Positions 53,934-62,371 of a stretch of DNA of 64,000 nt are shown here, in pieces. The translations under genes were made by a program, and so were the position numbers. Position 1 is the first letter of the stretch, and the number at the start of each line of letters is the position of its first letter. Origin of the DNA: Thermohalobaculum sp039184865. GTDB lineage: Bacteria; Pseudomonadota; Alphaproteobacteria; Rhodobacterales; Rhodobacteraceae. The stretch covers positions 1 through 64,000 of the forward strand of contig JBCDAV010000022.1 of NCBI GenBank assembly GCA_039184865.1, read 5' to 3'. Under the pieces are notes generated by a model that did no database searches, was not told the DNA's origin, and saw nothing but the letters and a program-made list of their open reading frames with translations.

Positions 53934-54677
53934 TTGTTCGTCCAGGCGATCCCCAGCGCGGCAACCGCCCGCGCGGTATTGTACGACGCGGATACGGCGC
54001 TGACGCGCCTGCGCCGTCACAACGGCCCGAAACCCTTCGTCATCGGTCAACTCGGTCAGTCGCTCGACGGGCGTATCGCGACCCCGACAGGCGCCTCGAA
54101 GTACATCAACGGGCAGGAAGCGCTGCGGCATCTGCATGCGATCCGCGCCGAGGTCGATGCCGTCGTGATCGGCGTCGGCACGGCCATCGCCGATGATCCC
54201 GCTCTGACGACGCGGCATGTCGAAGGGCCGAATCCGGCGCGTGTCATCATCGACCCGCACGGGCGTCTGCCGAGGGATACATCGATGCTGCGCGACGGGG
54301 CAGCCCCGGTGATTGCACTGACCTGCCGGGGTATCGCCTCGGCGCCGGGGACGGAATCGGTCGAACTCGATTGCGACGGCACAGACCACATCCAGCCGCA
54401 TGCGATCCTGTCGAAGCTGGCCGGGCGCGGATATCGCAAGATCCTGATCGAAGGGGGCGCGAAGACGCTGGCCGGGTTCATCAATGTCGGTGCCATCGAT
54501 GAGCTGCACCTGATGTTGGCGCCGATCATCCTCGGTTCCGGCAAGACCGGGCTGAACCTCGCGCCGATCGAGAACCTCGACGAGGCGCACCGACCCATCG
54601 TCCGGACCATGCGCTTTCGCGACGGCGATATGCTATGCATGTGCGATCTAGCTGAACAGAAGGCGGAGACTGCCTGA
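53934..54677 (+). CDS. RibD C-terminal/dihydrofolate reductase-like protein
   Basis: 247 residues. A poorly conserved N-terminus of about 35 is followed by a reductase domain like RibD-C: FVIGQLGQSLDGRIATPTGAS, EVDAVVIGVGTAIADDPALTTR, RVIIDPHGRLP, ILIEGGAKTLAGFI, LHLMLAPIILGSG. It likely reduces a pteridine- or flavin-precursor-like ribosylamino substrate with NADPH. The start is a TTG, supported by AAGGAG eight bases before it. It lies 21 bases after opgC and 34 bases before cytochrome b561. Substrate unknown; it lacks the deaminase half of RibD. Confidence 0.85.
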   Translation: MFVQAIPSAATARAVLYDADTALTRLRRHNGPKPFVIGQLGQSLDGRIATPTGASKYINGQEALRHLHAIRAEVDAVVIGVGTAIADDPALTTRHVEGPNPARVIIDPHGRLPRDTSMLRDGAAPVIALTCRGIASAPGTESVELDCDGTDHIQPHAILSKLAGRGYRKILIEGGAKTLAGFINVGAIDELHLMLAPIILGSGKTGLNLAPIENLDEAHRPIVRTMRFRDGDMLCMCDLAEQKAETA

Positions 54678-54682
54678 CCGCA

Positions 54683-54705
54683 CCTCCGTCTGAGCCAGAC
54701 GGAGG
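54683..54705 (+). promoter_or_regulatory. Perfect hairpin holding the ribosome-binding site of the b561 gene
   Basis: CCTCCGTCTG-AGC-CAGACGGAGG: a perfect 10-bp stem with a 3-base loop. The 3' arm ends in GGAGG, which sits six bases before the ATG at 54712 and is the only plausible Shine-Dalgarno sequence. The helix would hide that site unless melted or translated through. No T run follows, so a terminator is less likely. Confidence 0.6.
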
Positions 54706-54711
54706 GACGGG

Positions 54712-55260
54712 ATGGAACGCTATTCACTGGCCCAGCGGGTGTTGCACTGGGTGATCGCGGTGATGGTGCTCGGGGCGCTGACGGTCGGTTGGACACTGGG
54801 CACGCTTGGGTTCCAGTCAACGGTCGAGACCTTCGGTCAGGCCATGACCAACACGCTCTACAAGTATCACAAGACCTTCGGCATTCTGATCCTCGGCCTG
54901 ATGCTGATCCGCATCGTGCTCAAGCTGGTATTGCCAAGCCCGGCCTACGACCCGCCATTGTCCCGGTTCGACCGCATCGCCTCGGGCGCGGTGCACGGAG
55001 TGCTCTACGTCGCACTCGTCGGCATGGCGGTCACGGGTTGGCTGGGCACCGGAGCGTCCGGTTTTCCGGTGGAGTTCTTCGAATGGGAACTGCCCAAAGT
55101 CCTCGACAAGGACAGGGCCGTCGGGACCTTGCTGATCTACACGGTGCATGGCGTGTTCGGCTACGTAATCACGCTCTGCGTTTTCCTTCATATCGGCGGC
55201 GCCCTGAAGCACTGGCTTGTCAACAAGGACGGTGTGATGGGCAGGATGAGCTTGATCTGA
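54712..55260 (+). CDS. Cytochrome b561-type di-heme membrane protein
   Basis: 182 residues, four transmembrane helices. Heme-ligand histidines lie in QRVLHWVIA, LYKYHKTFG, VHGVLYVAL and YTVHGVFGY/FLHIGGALKH. This is the bacterial b561 (CybB) type, which passes electrons between quinol and other carriers in the inner membrane. Its RBS (GGAGG) lies inside a hairpin that ends six bases upstream. It is probably co-transcribed with the RibD-C-like gene. Confidence 0.93.
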   Translation: MERYSLAQRVLHWVIAVMVLGALTVGWTLGTLGFQSTVETFGQAMTNTLYKYHKTFGILILGLMLIRIVLKLVLPSPAYDPPLSRFDRIASGAVHGVLYVALVGMAVTGWLGTGASGFPVEFFEWELPKVLDKDRAVGTLLIYTVHGVFGYVITLCVFLHIGGALKHWLVNKDGVMGRMSLI

Positions 55261-55610
55261 GGTTTCGCTTAGCCGGGGCAACGCAAGCGCCGTTGTCTGC
55301 GCGACAGGGTCCCCACGCGATTATGATGGTCAATCGCCAGACACTCCGTGGCATCTCGGCTGCCGCTCCAACACCTGCATTGGTCACGATCGACCACAAC
55401 CATCGCATGACGAACGGCCGGTGAAGCGAACCGGCGATCACGGAACACCAAAGGTTATCTCCGAAAGGTCACTTGCCCAATCCGGTACGAATACATCCGG
55501 GCCATCTGACCGCAACGTACAGTCGAGAATGCTCAGCGTCTGAGCGGGCGCGATTGTGCGGATCAGGGCCTCAACGGCGGGTCAACCCACGTCACTCTTC
55601 ACCAAAGCGT

Positions 55611-55638
55611 GTTCCCCGCGCAGCGTTGCGCGGGGAAC
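55611..55638. terminator. Perfect 12-bp hairpin upstream of thrS
   Basis: GTTCCCCGCGCA-GCGT-TGCGCGGGGAAC, a perfect 12-bp GC-rich stem with a 4-base loop, about 90 bases before the thrS start and ahead of the thrS promoter candidate. It likely terminates transcription from upstream; the following sequence CGTCATTCAAAAATAA has no good T run, so it could also be a processing or barrier element. Confidence 0.5.
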
Positions 55639-55663
55639 CGTCATTCAAAAATAACCGCTTTCC

Positions 55664-55692
55664 TTGACAGGGGTTCGGTGCTTGGGCCATCT
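55664..55692 (+). promoter_or_regulatory. Candidate thrS promoter
   Basis: A consensus -35 box TTGACA at 55664-55669 is followed 17 bases later by CCATCT at 55687-55692, a weak -10. A transcript starting just after this would have a leader of about 30 bases before the thrS RBS AAGGAG (55718-55722). Confidence 0.4.
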
Positions 55693-55729
55693 GCGCGCGC
55701 TCAATACACCCCAATCAAGGAGTCCCAAG

Positions 55730-57694
55730 ATGTCCGCCCAGATCAAAGTCACCCTGCCCGACGGAGCCGTGCGCGAATTCGCCGCCGGCACGACGGGCGT
55801 CGAGGTGGCAGCGGACATTTCGAAATCGCTTGCGAAACAGGCACTTGCCTGCCGGATCGACGGCGTTTTCTCGGACCTGTCGATACCGCTCGAACAAGAC
55901 GTGTCCCTCGACATCATCACCGGGAAGAACGACGCGGAAGCGCTGGAACTGATCCGCCACGATTGCGCTCACATCATGGCCCGCGCCGTGCAAGAGATCT
56001 GGCCGGACGTCAAGGTCACCATCGGCCCGGTGGTCAACAACGGCTGGTACTATGACTTCGACCGGGACGAGCCGTTCTCGGAGGAGGACTTCGAGCGCAT
56101 CGAGAAGAAGATGCGCGCGATCATTGCGGCACGCGACCCGGTTCGCACCGAAACCTGGGACCGCGGCCGAGCGATCGCCTTCTACGAGGAGAACGACGAG
56201 CCCTACAAGGTCGAGCTCGTCAACGCGATCCCCGAAGGCGAGGCGATCCGGATGTACTGGCACGGGCATTGGCAGGACCTTTGCCGGGGTCCGCACCTGC
56301 AACATACCGGTCAGGTTCCGGGCGATGCGTTCAAGCTGATGTCGGTGGCAGGTGCCTATTGGCGCGGTGACAGCAGAAACAAGATGCTGCAGCGGATCTA
56401 CGGCGTTGCGTTCAAGTCCCGCAAGGATCTCGATGCGCATCTGCACATGCTCGAGGAAGCCGCGAAGCGCGATCACCGGCGCATTGGCAAGGAAATGGAG
56501 CTGTTCCACCTGCAGGAAGAAGCGCCCGGCATGGTGTTCTGGCATCCGAACGGCTGGTCGGTCTATCGCGCGCTCGAGGACTACATGCGCCGCCGCCTGA
56601 CCAGCGCAGGGTACAAAGAGATCAAGACCCCGCAGGTGGTGGACCGCAAGCTCTGGGAGGCCTCGGGTCACTGGGACAAGTACCGCGAGAACATGTTCAT
56701 CACCGAGATCGATGAGGAACATGCCAATGAGAAGCGGGTGAACGCGCTGAAGCCGATGAACTGCCCCTGCCATGTGCAGGTCTATAATCAGGGGCTCAAA
56801 TCCTATCGCGATCTGCCGCTGCGCATGGCGGAATTCGGCTCGTGCCATCGGTACGAATCCTCCGGATCGATGCACGGTCTGATGCGTGTGCGCGGCTTCA
56901 CGCAGGACGACGCGCACATCTTCTGCACCGAGGATCAGATCGAGTCTGAGACGGCGAACTTCATCGAACTGCTGAGCTCGATCTACAAGGACACCGGGTT
57001 TGCGAGTTTCGACATCAAGTTCTCGACCCGGCCCGATGTTCGTGCCGGATCGGACGAGATCTGGGACAAGGCCGAGGCCGCACTCGAAGCGGCAATCCGC
57101 AAGGTGACCAATGACTATGAGGTCGATCCCGGTGAAGGCGCGTTCTACGGCCCGAAGCTCGACTTCAAGCTGACGGATGCCATTGGCCGCGAATGGCAGT
57201 GCGGCACCTTCCAGGCGGATTTCGTCCTGCCCGAACGGCTGGGCGCGGAATACATCACGCCGGACGGCGACAAGGCCCGCCCGGTGATGATGCACCGCGC
57301 GATCCTCGGCTCGTTCGAGCGCTTCATCGGCATCCTGATCGAGAACTACGCCGGGCGCTTCCCGCTATGGCTCGCGCCGAGGCAGGCCGTCGTGACAACC
57401 ATCGTCTCGGACGCCGACGACTACGCCGACATGGTGGTGCGGAAACTGACAGAAGCCGGGATGCGTGCCGAGTCCGACAAGCGCAACGAAAAGATCAACT
57501 ACAAGGTCCGCGAGCACTCGGCGGCCTATGTGCCAGCCATCCTCGCGGTCGGTCGTCAGGAGGTCGAGGCCGGCACGGTCTCGGTTCGTCGTCTCGGTGA
57601 GAAGGGCCAGAAGGTGATGCCGCTCGACGAGGCCATCGCGGCTCTCGCCGAGGAATCGCTCGCGCCAGATTTGCGGCCGACGCCGGATCAGTAG
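55730..57694 (+). CDS. thrS: Threonine-tRNA ligase
   Basis: 654 residues from the ATG at 55730 (AAGGAG upstream), close to the usual size of about 640-660. Domains in order are TGS (about 3-65), the editing domain with HDCAHIMARAVQE and CHGHWQDLCRGPHLQHTG-type histidine/cysteine sites, a class II catalytic core (MNCPCHVQVY, RMAEFGSCHRYESSGSMHGLMRVRGFTQDDAHIFC and HRAILGSFERFIGILIENYAGRFP) and the anticodon-binding domain. It charges tRNA-Thr in the cytoplasm. A perfect hairpin and a promoter candidate lie upstream. Confidence 0.97.
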   Translation: MSAQIKVTLPDGAVREFAAGTTGVEVAADISKSLAKQALACRIDGVFSDLSIPLEQDVSLDIITGKNDAEALELIRHDCAHIMARAVQEIWPDVKVTIGPVVNNGWYYDFDRDEPFSEEDFERIEKKMRAIIAARDPVRTETWDRGRAIAFYEENDEPYKVELVNAIPEGEAIRMYWHGHWQDLCRGPHLQHTGQVPGDAFKLMSVAGAYWRGDSRNKMLQRIYGVAFKSRKDLDAHLHMLEEAAKRDHRRIGKEMELFHLQEEAPGMVFWHPNGWSVYRALEDYMRRRLTSAGYKEIKTPQVVDRKLWEASGHWDKYRENMFITEIDEEHANEKRVNALKPMNCPCHVQVYNQGLKSYRDLPLRMAEFGSCHRYESSGSMHGLMRVRGFTQDDAHIFCTEDQIESETANFIELLSSIYKDTGFASFDIKFSTRPDVRAGSDEIWDKAEAALEAAIRKVTNDYEVDPGEGAFYGPKLDFKLTDAIGREWQCGTFQADFVLPERLGAEYITPDGDKARPVMMHRAILGSFERFIGILIENYAGRFPLWLAPRQAVVTTIVSDADDYADMVVRKLTEAGMRAESDKRNEKINYKVREHSAAYVPAILAVGRQEVEAGTVSVRRLGEKGQKVMPLDEAIAALAEESLAPDLRPTPDQ

Positions 57695-57713
57695 CGCCCG
57701 ACGGAGATTAGGA

Positions 57714-58097
57714 ATGGTTCCGAAAGTCGAGGGCATTGCGCCGGTCATCCAGGTGACGGACGTCCCGGCGGCCACGGCGTTCTTCTGCGACATTCTGGGC
57801 TTCGAGAAGCGCAACGATGACGGGCGTGGCGGTTGGGCCCTTATCGCACGTGGCGATGCGGGGATCATGTTCATCGCGGCGGGACCTGACCATGAGCCGG
57901 AAAGTCCGGCCTGCCAAACCTCAGCCTATATCTGGGTCGACGGGGTCGATGCGCTCTGGTCCGAGGTTCGGGAAAAGCTTTCGGCGCATCCTATCGAACG
58001 GGTGCGCGCCCCGTTTAACCAGGAATACGGGATGCGCGAGTTCCACGTGTCGTGGGAAGCCTTCCTCGTCCATTTCGGGCAAGGCATCGATCCTTGA
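57714..58097 (+). CDS. VOC-family (glyoxalase/bleomycin-resistance-like) protein
   Basis: 127 residues, one VOC-type module made of two beta-alpha-beta-beta-beta units: GIAPVIQVTDVPAATAFFCDILGFEKRN and YIWVDGVDALWSEVREKL, ending REFHVSWEAFLVHFGQ. The His/Glu metal positions of glyoxalase are not clearly conserved (few His), so a binding or non-metal role is possible. It starts 19 bases after thrS with GGAGATTAGG just before the ATG. Function unknown. Confidence 0.85.
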   Translation: MVPKVEGIAPVIQVTDVPAATAFFCDILGFEKRNDDGRGGWALIARGDAGIMFIAAGPDHEPESPACQTSAYIWVDGVDALWSEVREKLSAHPIERVRAPFNQEYGMREFHVSWEAFLVHFGQGIDP

Positions 58098-58679
58098 TCA
58101 GGTGTCTCCGCCTTTGTCGCGGTTGCGCAGGTACTTGATGTAGAAGACGATCATCGCCAGCACCATGTGGAACGGCATCTGACCGATGCCCGGTACAGCC
58201 GGTGCACTGTAGCCCGGTTGCGGCGTCATATGACCTTCATCCGAGATGATCGAGAACAGTTCCTCGACCCCGTCCTGGGCCTTGTCGAACAGCTTGTTCA
58301 GACTGCCCATATCCGGGCCGCCGTAGTTGCGCACCATGTCGTCCAGCATCTCGAGCAGGTTCTGCGCCTTGCGCTGCACGTAGTCGAGATTGCCCTGCCG
58401 CGCGCGCAGGCTCTCGTTGACCGACCAACGATGCTGCCGCGGGATCTTCCTGGCCGCAAGTGACTGCACGTGCAGCCAGCCCTGCGCGTTCTTGATGTTC
58501 TGCAGACAGCTTTTCAGGATACGCCCGGCGCGCTCCAATTTCTCCCAGTTCACGTGGTAGTTCACCGCGCCCGGGTTCGGTCCACCGGTTCCGGTGAAGG
58601 CCGGGTGCTTGATGAGCTCGGCGTGAACGCGGTCGAGCGTCTGATCGATCAATCGCCATTGCGGTTGGTGGCGCCCCAT
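58098..58679 (-). CDS. Unrecognised tail-anchored protein
   Basis: 193 residues. The N-terminal 100 residues are helical and charged (LIDQTLDRVHAELIKHPAF, WEKLERAGRILKSCLQNIKNAQGWLHVQ). The last about 28 residues form a single membrane segment MPFHMVLAMIVFYIKYL followed by a basic-acidic tail RNRDKGG. There is no signal peptide, so it is probably a C-terminal tail anchor in the inner membrane. No family recognised. It ends one base from the convergent VOC gene. Confidence 0.65.
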   Translation of the reverse strand: MGRHQPQWRLIDQTLDRVHAELIKHPAFTGTGGPNPGAVNYHVNWEKLERAGRILKSCLQNIKNAQGWLHVQSLAARKIPRQHRWSVNESLRARQGNLDYVQRKAQNLLEMLDDMVRNYGGPDMGSLNKLFDKAQDGVEELFSIISDEGHMTPQPGYSAPAVPGIGQMPFHMVLAMIVFYIKYLRNRDKGGDT

Positions 58680-58781
58680 CTGGTTGTCTCCGTGAAAGCC
58701 GCTGAAGTTGCTGCGAGCATTGCACGTTCGCGAAGGCAGATCTGTAACGGATGATTCACCATAGGTTGTTTGGCTTGGGCG

Positions 58782-59618
58782 TTAGCTCTCCGCTCCGAGC
58801 CGCGCGCACAGATCCCCCATCGCCAGTTCTCCCTCCCGCGTCTGTCCACCGATCTCGAGGAACCGCGCCATGTTGCGCCGGGCTTCGGGTGTTTGAAGCA
58901 AAACCTGAAAGTTGAAGGCCTCGTCCATCATGCCCTGCTCGCGCTCCTTTGCGGAGCTGTCGATGGACATCTTTGCCAGTTCGACGGCTTTCGCAGGAAA
59001 TGAGGCGATCCGCCGGGCGAGATTATCGACAAACGGGCCGATCTCGTCGGCTGGCAAAGCGCGGTTCAAGTACCCCCATGCCTCGGCCGTCTCGGCGTCG
59101 ATATCGTCACATCCGAGCATGACTTCCAAAGCCCGCGCCCGGTTCATCAGGCGGGGCAGCCGCTGAGTGCCCGTGCCGCCGGGGAGGATACCGAGCGCGA
59201 CCTCCATCTGGTTGACGATGGTCTTGCCCCGCACGCCGAAGCGCATGTCGAACGAGGCTGCCAACTCGCTGCCGCCGCCGCCGATCCGTCCTTCGATCTG
59301 CGCGATCGTCACGACCCGCGACGTCCGGAACCGCTCGCACATCGCGTGGTAAGGCTTGATCTGCCGGGTCGGTACGGGAGGCTTGTCGATCGGGCGCTCA
59401 AGGATCGCGCCAACGTCGAAATGAGCGATAAAGAAGTCCGGATTGGCGCTCTTCATCACGAGCACACGGACGTCCGGGTCCGCTTCAATTTCGTGCGAGA
59501 GTTGATCGAGTTCCACGAAGAGCCCCGGTGTCATGACATTGATCGGCGGGCAGTCTATGATCGCGCTGGCGACGCCGCGGTCGAGCGAAACCGTGATCAT
59601 CTCAAAATCATAGGCCAT
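58782..59618 (-). CDS. Enoyl-CoA hydratase/isomerase family protein
   Basis: 278 residues of the crotonase fold. IDCPPINVMTPGLFVELDQL is the substrate-binding start. The oxyanion-hole glycines are in IEGRIGGGGSELAASFDMRF, and the second acidic site is in MEVALGILPGGTGTQRLPRLM. It acts on an acyl-CoA thioester, by hydration, isomerisation or a related reaction. No acyl-CoA partner genes are adjacent. It is separated by about 60 bases from purN on the same strand. Reaction type not decided. Confidence 0.88.
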   Translation of the reverse strand: MAYDFEMITVSLDRGVASAIIDCPPINVMTPGLFVELDQLSHEIEADPDVRVLVMKSANPDFFIAHFDVGAILERPIDKPPVPTRQIKPYHAMCERFRTSRVVTIAQIEGRIGGGGSELAASFDMRFGVRGKTIVNQMEVALGILPGGTGTQRLPRLMNRARALEVMLGCDDIDAETAEAWGYLNRALPADEIGPFVDNLARRIASFPAKAVELAKMSIDSSAKEREQGMMDEAFNFQVLLQTPEARRNMARFLEIGGQTREGELAMGDLCARLGAES

Positions 59619-59681
59619 TTGATTACCTCCCGTTTCCGGGAGCGTATCGGTGTTGCATTTGATCGTGAACCGCGATCTCGA

Positions 59682-60305
59682 TCAGAAGTCTGGGTCGGAC
59701 AAAGCAATCCGCTGCGTTCGAGCCGCATTGGCGTTGTCCACGAACGCCCGAAGGACCGCAGGGTAGAGACGATGCTCCTGCCGGAGCACCCGCGCTGCTA
59801 GGGTCTCCTCCGTGTCACCGGCCAGCACCGGCACGACCGCCTGTCCGAGGATCGGCCCTGAATCGAGAGCCGGCGTGACCTCGTGGACCGTGCATCCATG
59901 CACCGCCATGCCCGATGCGAACGCGCTTCGGTGCGTGTTCAGACCCTTGAACAGGGGCAGCAGCGATGGGTGGATGTTGAGCATCCTGCCCGACCAGCTT
60001 TCCACGAATGCGTCAGTCATGATCCGCATGAAGCCGGCAAGCGCGATCAGCTCGACATCGTGCTCCGCCAGTGCCGCGCTCATCGCCGCGTCGAACTTCG
60101 CGCGGTCCTCGAAGCTGCGATGATCGACGACGGCGGTCGCCACGCCCAGTGCTTCGGCCTTTACGAGACCCGCGGCATTCGGTCGGTTCGACAGGACCAG
60201 CACCGGCTGTGCGGGATGGTCAGTGTCCTGCATCGACTTGACGAGTGCCACCATGTTCGAACCCGACCCGGAGATCAGGATCGCCACACGGCGCTTCTGC
60301 GTCAC
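59682..60305 (-). CDS. purN: Phosphoribosylglycinamide formyltransferase
   Basis: 207 residues. It has the GART fold with AILISGSGSNMVALV at the N-terminus and the HPSLLPLFKGLNTHRSAFASG active-site block, with the catalytic His/Asp pair HGCTVHEVTPALDSGPILGQ. It adds a formyl group from N10-formyl-THF to glycinamide ribotide, the third step of purine synthesis. It overlaps the purM stop by four bases (purM is upstream on the minus strand). Confidence 0.96.
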   Translation of the reverse strand: MTQKRRVAILISGSGSNMVALVKSMQDTDHPAQPVLVLSNRPNAAGLVKAEALGVATAVVDHRSFEDRAKFDAAMSAALAEHDVELIALAGFMRIMTDAFVESWSGRMLNIHPSLLPLFKGLNTHRSAFASGMAVHGCTVHEVTPALDSGPILGQAVVPVLAGDTEETLAARVLRQEHRLYPAVLRAFVDNANAARTQRIALSDPDF

Positions 60306-61348
60306 AGCAGAGACCCTGAGTAAGTGAGACCTTCCGCGCCTGTGACACGGCCCATCCGTACTGCTTGTGTGCCCAATCGGGCGAGCGTTTCCGTCGCCGC
60401 ATCAGCTTGGTCTTCGGGCACCACGGCGATCATCCCGATCCCGCAGTTGAATGTGCGGAGCGCCTCGGTCTGATCGAGCCCCGAGCGTGCGGCGAGCCAC
60501 TCGAACACAGGCGGCAGATCCCACGCATTCAGGTCGATGTCGGCACCCAGCCCGTCGGGCAGCACGCGCGGCAGATTCTCGGTGAGGCCGCCGCCCGTGA
60601 TATGGGCGAAGCCGTGGGCGCGGGTCTCGTGGATCAAAGCCATCGCCTCACGCACGTAGATGCGGGTCGGCTCGAGCAGGGCAGCGCCAAGCGTGCCAGC
60701 AGAGAACGGTGACGGCGCGTCCCAGGCGAGGCCGCTGTCCGCCACGATCCGGCGCACCAGCGAGTAGCCATTCGAGTGGACGCCGCTGGACGGCAGGCCG
60801 AGAAGAACGTCGCCTGCTGAGACGTTGTGCGGCAAGGCCGAGCCGCGCTCCATCGCGCCAACGGCAAACCCCGCGAGGTCGAAATCCCCGTCCGCATACA
60901 TGCCCGGCATCTCGGCGGTTTCCCCGCCGATCAGTGCGCAGCCAGCCTGTCGACAACCCTCGGCGATGCCCTCGACGACGGAGGCGCCATGCTCGACTGA
61001 CAGCTTTCCCGTCGCGAAATAATCCAGAAAAAACAATGGCTCGGCGCCCTGACAGACAAGATCGTTGACGCACATGGCAACCAGATCAATGCCGACAGTG
61101 CTAACCTGGCCGGTATCGATGGCGAGCCGCAACTTGGTGCCGACACCGTCGGTGGCCGCGACCAGAACAGGGTCGGAATACCCCGCGGCTCTAAGGTCAA
61201 AGAGCCCGCCAAACCCGCCGATCCCGCCCATGATACCGGGCCGGTCAGTCGATGCCACTGCGGGCTTGATCCGGTCGACCAGAGCGTTCCCGGCCTCGAT
61301 ATCGACACCGGCGTCCTTGTAGGTCAGACGGTTGGGACGGTCGCTCAT
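60302..61348 (-). CDS. purM: Phosphoribosylformylglycinamidine cyclo-ligase
   Basis: 348 residues from the ATG at 61348, which begins MSDRPNRLTYKDAGVDIEAGNALVDRIKP; the extra 27 residues of the longer frame are not homologous. GGFGGLFDLRAAG, DGVGTKLRLAID, IGIDLVAMCVNDLVCQGAEPLFFLDYFATGKL, GETAEMPGMYADGDFDLAGF and HITGGGLTENLPRVLPD are family hallmarks. It closes the imidazole ring (AIR synthetase), the fifth step of purine synthesis. It forms an operon with purN. Confidence 0.97.
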   Translation of the reverse strand: MSDRPNRLTYKDAGVDIEAGNALVDRIKPAVASTDRPGIMGGIGGFGGLFDLRAAGYSDPVLVAATDGVGTKLRLAIDTGQVSTVGIDLVAMCVNDLVCQGAEPLFFLDYFATGKLSVEHGASVVEGIAEGCRQAGCALIGGETAEMPGMYADGDFDLAGFAVGAMERGSALPHNVSAGDVLLGLPSSGVHSNGYSLVRRIVADSGLAWDAPSPFSAGTLGAALLEPTRIYVREAMALIHETRAHGFAHITGGGLTENLPRVLPDGLGADIDLNAWDLPPVFEWLAARSGLDQTEALRTFNCGIGMIAVVPEDQADAATETLARLGTQAVRMGRVTGAEGLTYSGSLL

Positions 61349-61457
61349 GTGGCCCCCTGCGCATGGTTGCGCGTGCCTTATCGCAGGGGCGGCGCGCGGG
61401 CAACGCCAATACGATGATTGACCGCTCACCGCCGCGGGCTTAAGTCCGGTCCCCGCC

Positions 61458-61534
61458 GGGCCCGTAGCTCAATTGGTTAGAGCAGACCGCTCATAACGGT
61501 TTGGTTGGGGGTTCAAGTCCCTCCGGGCCTACCA
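61458..61534 (+). tRNA. tRNA with CAT anticodon (Met elongator or Ile2), CCA encoded
   Basis: 77 bases beginning GGGCCCGTAGCTCAATTGG, D arm GCTC/GAGC, anticodon stem GACCG/CGGTT enclosing loop CTCATAA (anticodon CAT), T arm GGGGG-TTCAAGT-CCCTC, acceptor end CGGGCCT plus A and encoded CCA. Elongator tRNA-Met and tRNA-Ile2 (lysidine-modified, reads ATA) both show CAT in DNA; I cannot separate them by eye. It is not the initiator, because the acceptor starts with a G-U pair and lacks the initiator features. Confidence 0.9.
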
Positions 61535-61749
61535 CTCCCTATGAAGTCAGTGGAAAAAGTCTTGATCGGGTGCTGTTTGGGGACAATTGCGGGCACAACG
61601 ACATTATCTTTAAGAGTTAGTTCTGGTGCTGTGGGTGAACGAAAGGCCGATTCCAATCCGCTTTACATCGTTACGAGCAATGATCTTTCGATCGGCTGTC
61701 CGGGTACACCCGTTCGATGCGGTTTTTGACGTATCGTTCACTAACGGAT

Positions 61750-61775
61750 ACGGTCGCCGCGTTTGCGGCGACCGT
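61750..61775. terminator. Perfect 11-bp hairpin beyond the YHS gene
   Basis: ACGGTCGCCGC-GTTT-GCGGCGACCGT, an 11-bp perfect stem with a 4-base loop, lying 32 bases beyond the stop of the YHS gene (read on the minus strand). No strong T run follows on that strand. Likely transcription end or mRNA-stabilising hairpin for the YHS message. Confidence 0.5.
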
Positions 61776-61807
61776 CTTCACAGCGCGTGCGCTGAAAGCT
61801 GACCCGA

Positions 61808-62251
61808 TCAGTATGGTGCGATGCGCACCCAGTTGTCATCAGCCTGTGCGATGTGCTTCGGGATATCAGCCTGCCATTTCTTCCGGGCGCCTTCGTGCAC
61901 GAAGAGGTAGAGCCGGTCGTCGACGATCTGCCAAACGTTCGGGTCGCCCGGACGCTTGTAGTTCTGGGACGCGGCCCAGGCACAGTAGCCATCGTACTTT
62001 GGGGCTGTCGCCGGTGCATATGCAACGGGGTCTGCCGCAAACGCATCGCGGTTGGCTTCACTCGCGAAGAACCACACGGCACCGTTCCAGAATTGGTGGA
62101 ACTTGGCCTGGCCCATCGTTGCCTTGCCGTCCTTGAAGTAGGAAACGGTGTCATGGCCACCGATTGCTACAGCAAGTTGGTTGGTGGCGTTTGCAGCGCC
62201 GGCGGCGAGCCCGGCCACAACGAGTACCGCAGCCATTGCAAGTTTCTTCAT
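61808..62251 (-). CDS. Secreted YHS-domain protein
   Basis: 147 residues from the ATG at 62251, with GGAGG eight bases upstream. The signal peptide is KKLAMAAVLVVAGLAAGAANA. The YHS domain follows: GHDTVSYFKDGKATMGQAKFHQFWNGAVWFFASEANRDAFAADPVAYAPAT. YHS domains occur in metal/heme-related and toxic-compound proteins; no metal site is proven here. CAW and the single Cys of the C-terminal part stand out. A promoter-size gap with a palindrome separates it from the divergent DUF6502-like gene. Confidence 0.88.
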   Translation of the reverse strand: MKKLAMAAVLVVAGLAAGAANATNQLAVAIGGHDTVSYFKDGKATMGQAKFHQFWNGAVWFFASEANRDAFAADPVAYAPATAPKYDGYCAWAASQNYKRPGDPNVWQIVDDRLYLFVHEGARKKWQADIPKHIAQADDNWVRIAPY

Positions 62252-62354
62252 GATGTTTTCCTCCATCGGATGTCAGGGGTCCTCGGCGAAATTTCGGAAG
62301 CAGAGGCTTGCCACTGGTCAGTCTTCGGTCGTCTGATTTGACACAGATGGATTG

Positions 62355-62371
62355 ATGGGAAATTTTCCCAT
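62355..62371. promoter_or_regulatory. Palindromic candidate operator in a divergent promoter region
   Basis: ATGGGAAA-T-TTTCCCAT is a perfect 8-bp inverted repeat with one central base. It lies between the YHS gene (minus) and the DUF6502-like gene (plus). It starts 11 bases after a TTGACA box (62338-62343, plus) and abuts a TACAAT box (62370-62375, read on the minus strand), so a repressor binding here could block either promoter. No regulator family is assigned. Confidence 0.45.

Larger units (their letters stand above)
55261..55729. other. Long intergenic/leader region upstream of thrS
   Basis: About 470 bases without a supported gene. The right half holds a strong hairpin (55611-55638) and a TTGACA promoter element. 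The left half (55261-55600) shows short frames on both strands with no features. No T-box-like leader or tRNA-mimic element is apparent. Confidence 0.5.

Noticed and set aside
55715..57295. A 526-codon minus-strand frame
   Set aside because: Antisense of thrS in a GC-rich genome; no recognisable motif.
61541..61729. Frame starting MKSVEKVLIGCCLG just after tRNA-CAT
   Set aside because: No ribosome-binding site, low-quality composition, and it overlaps the tRNA-proximal repeat motif.
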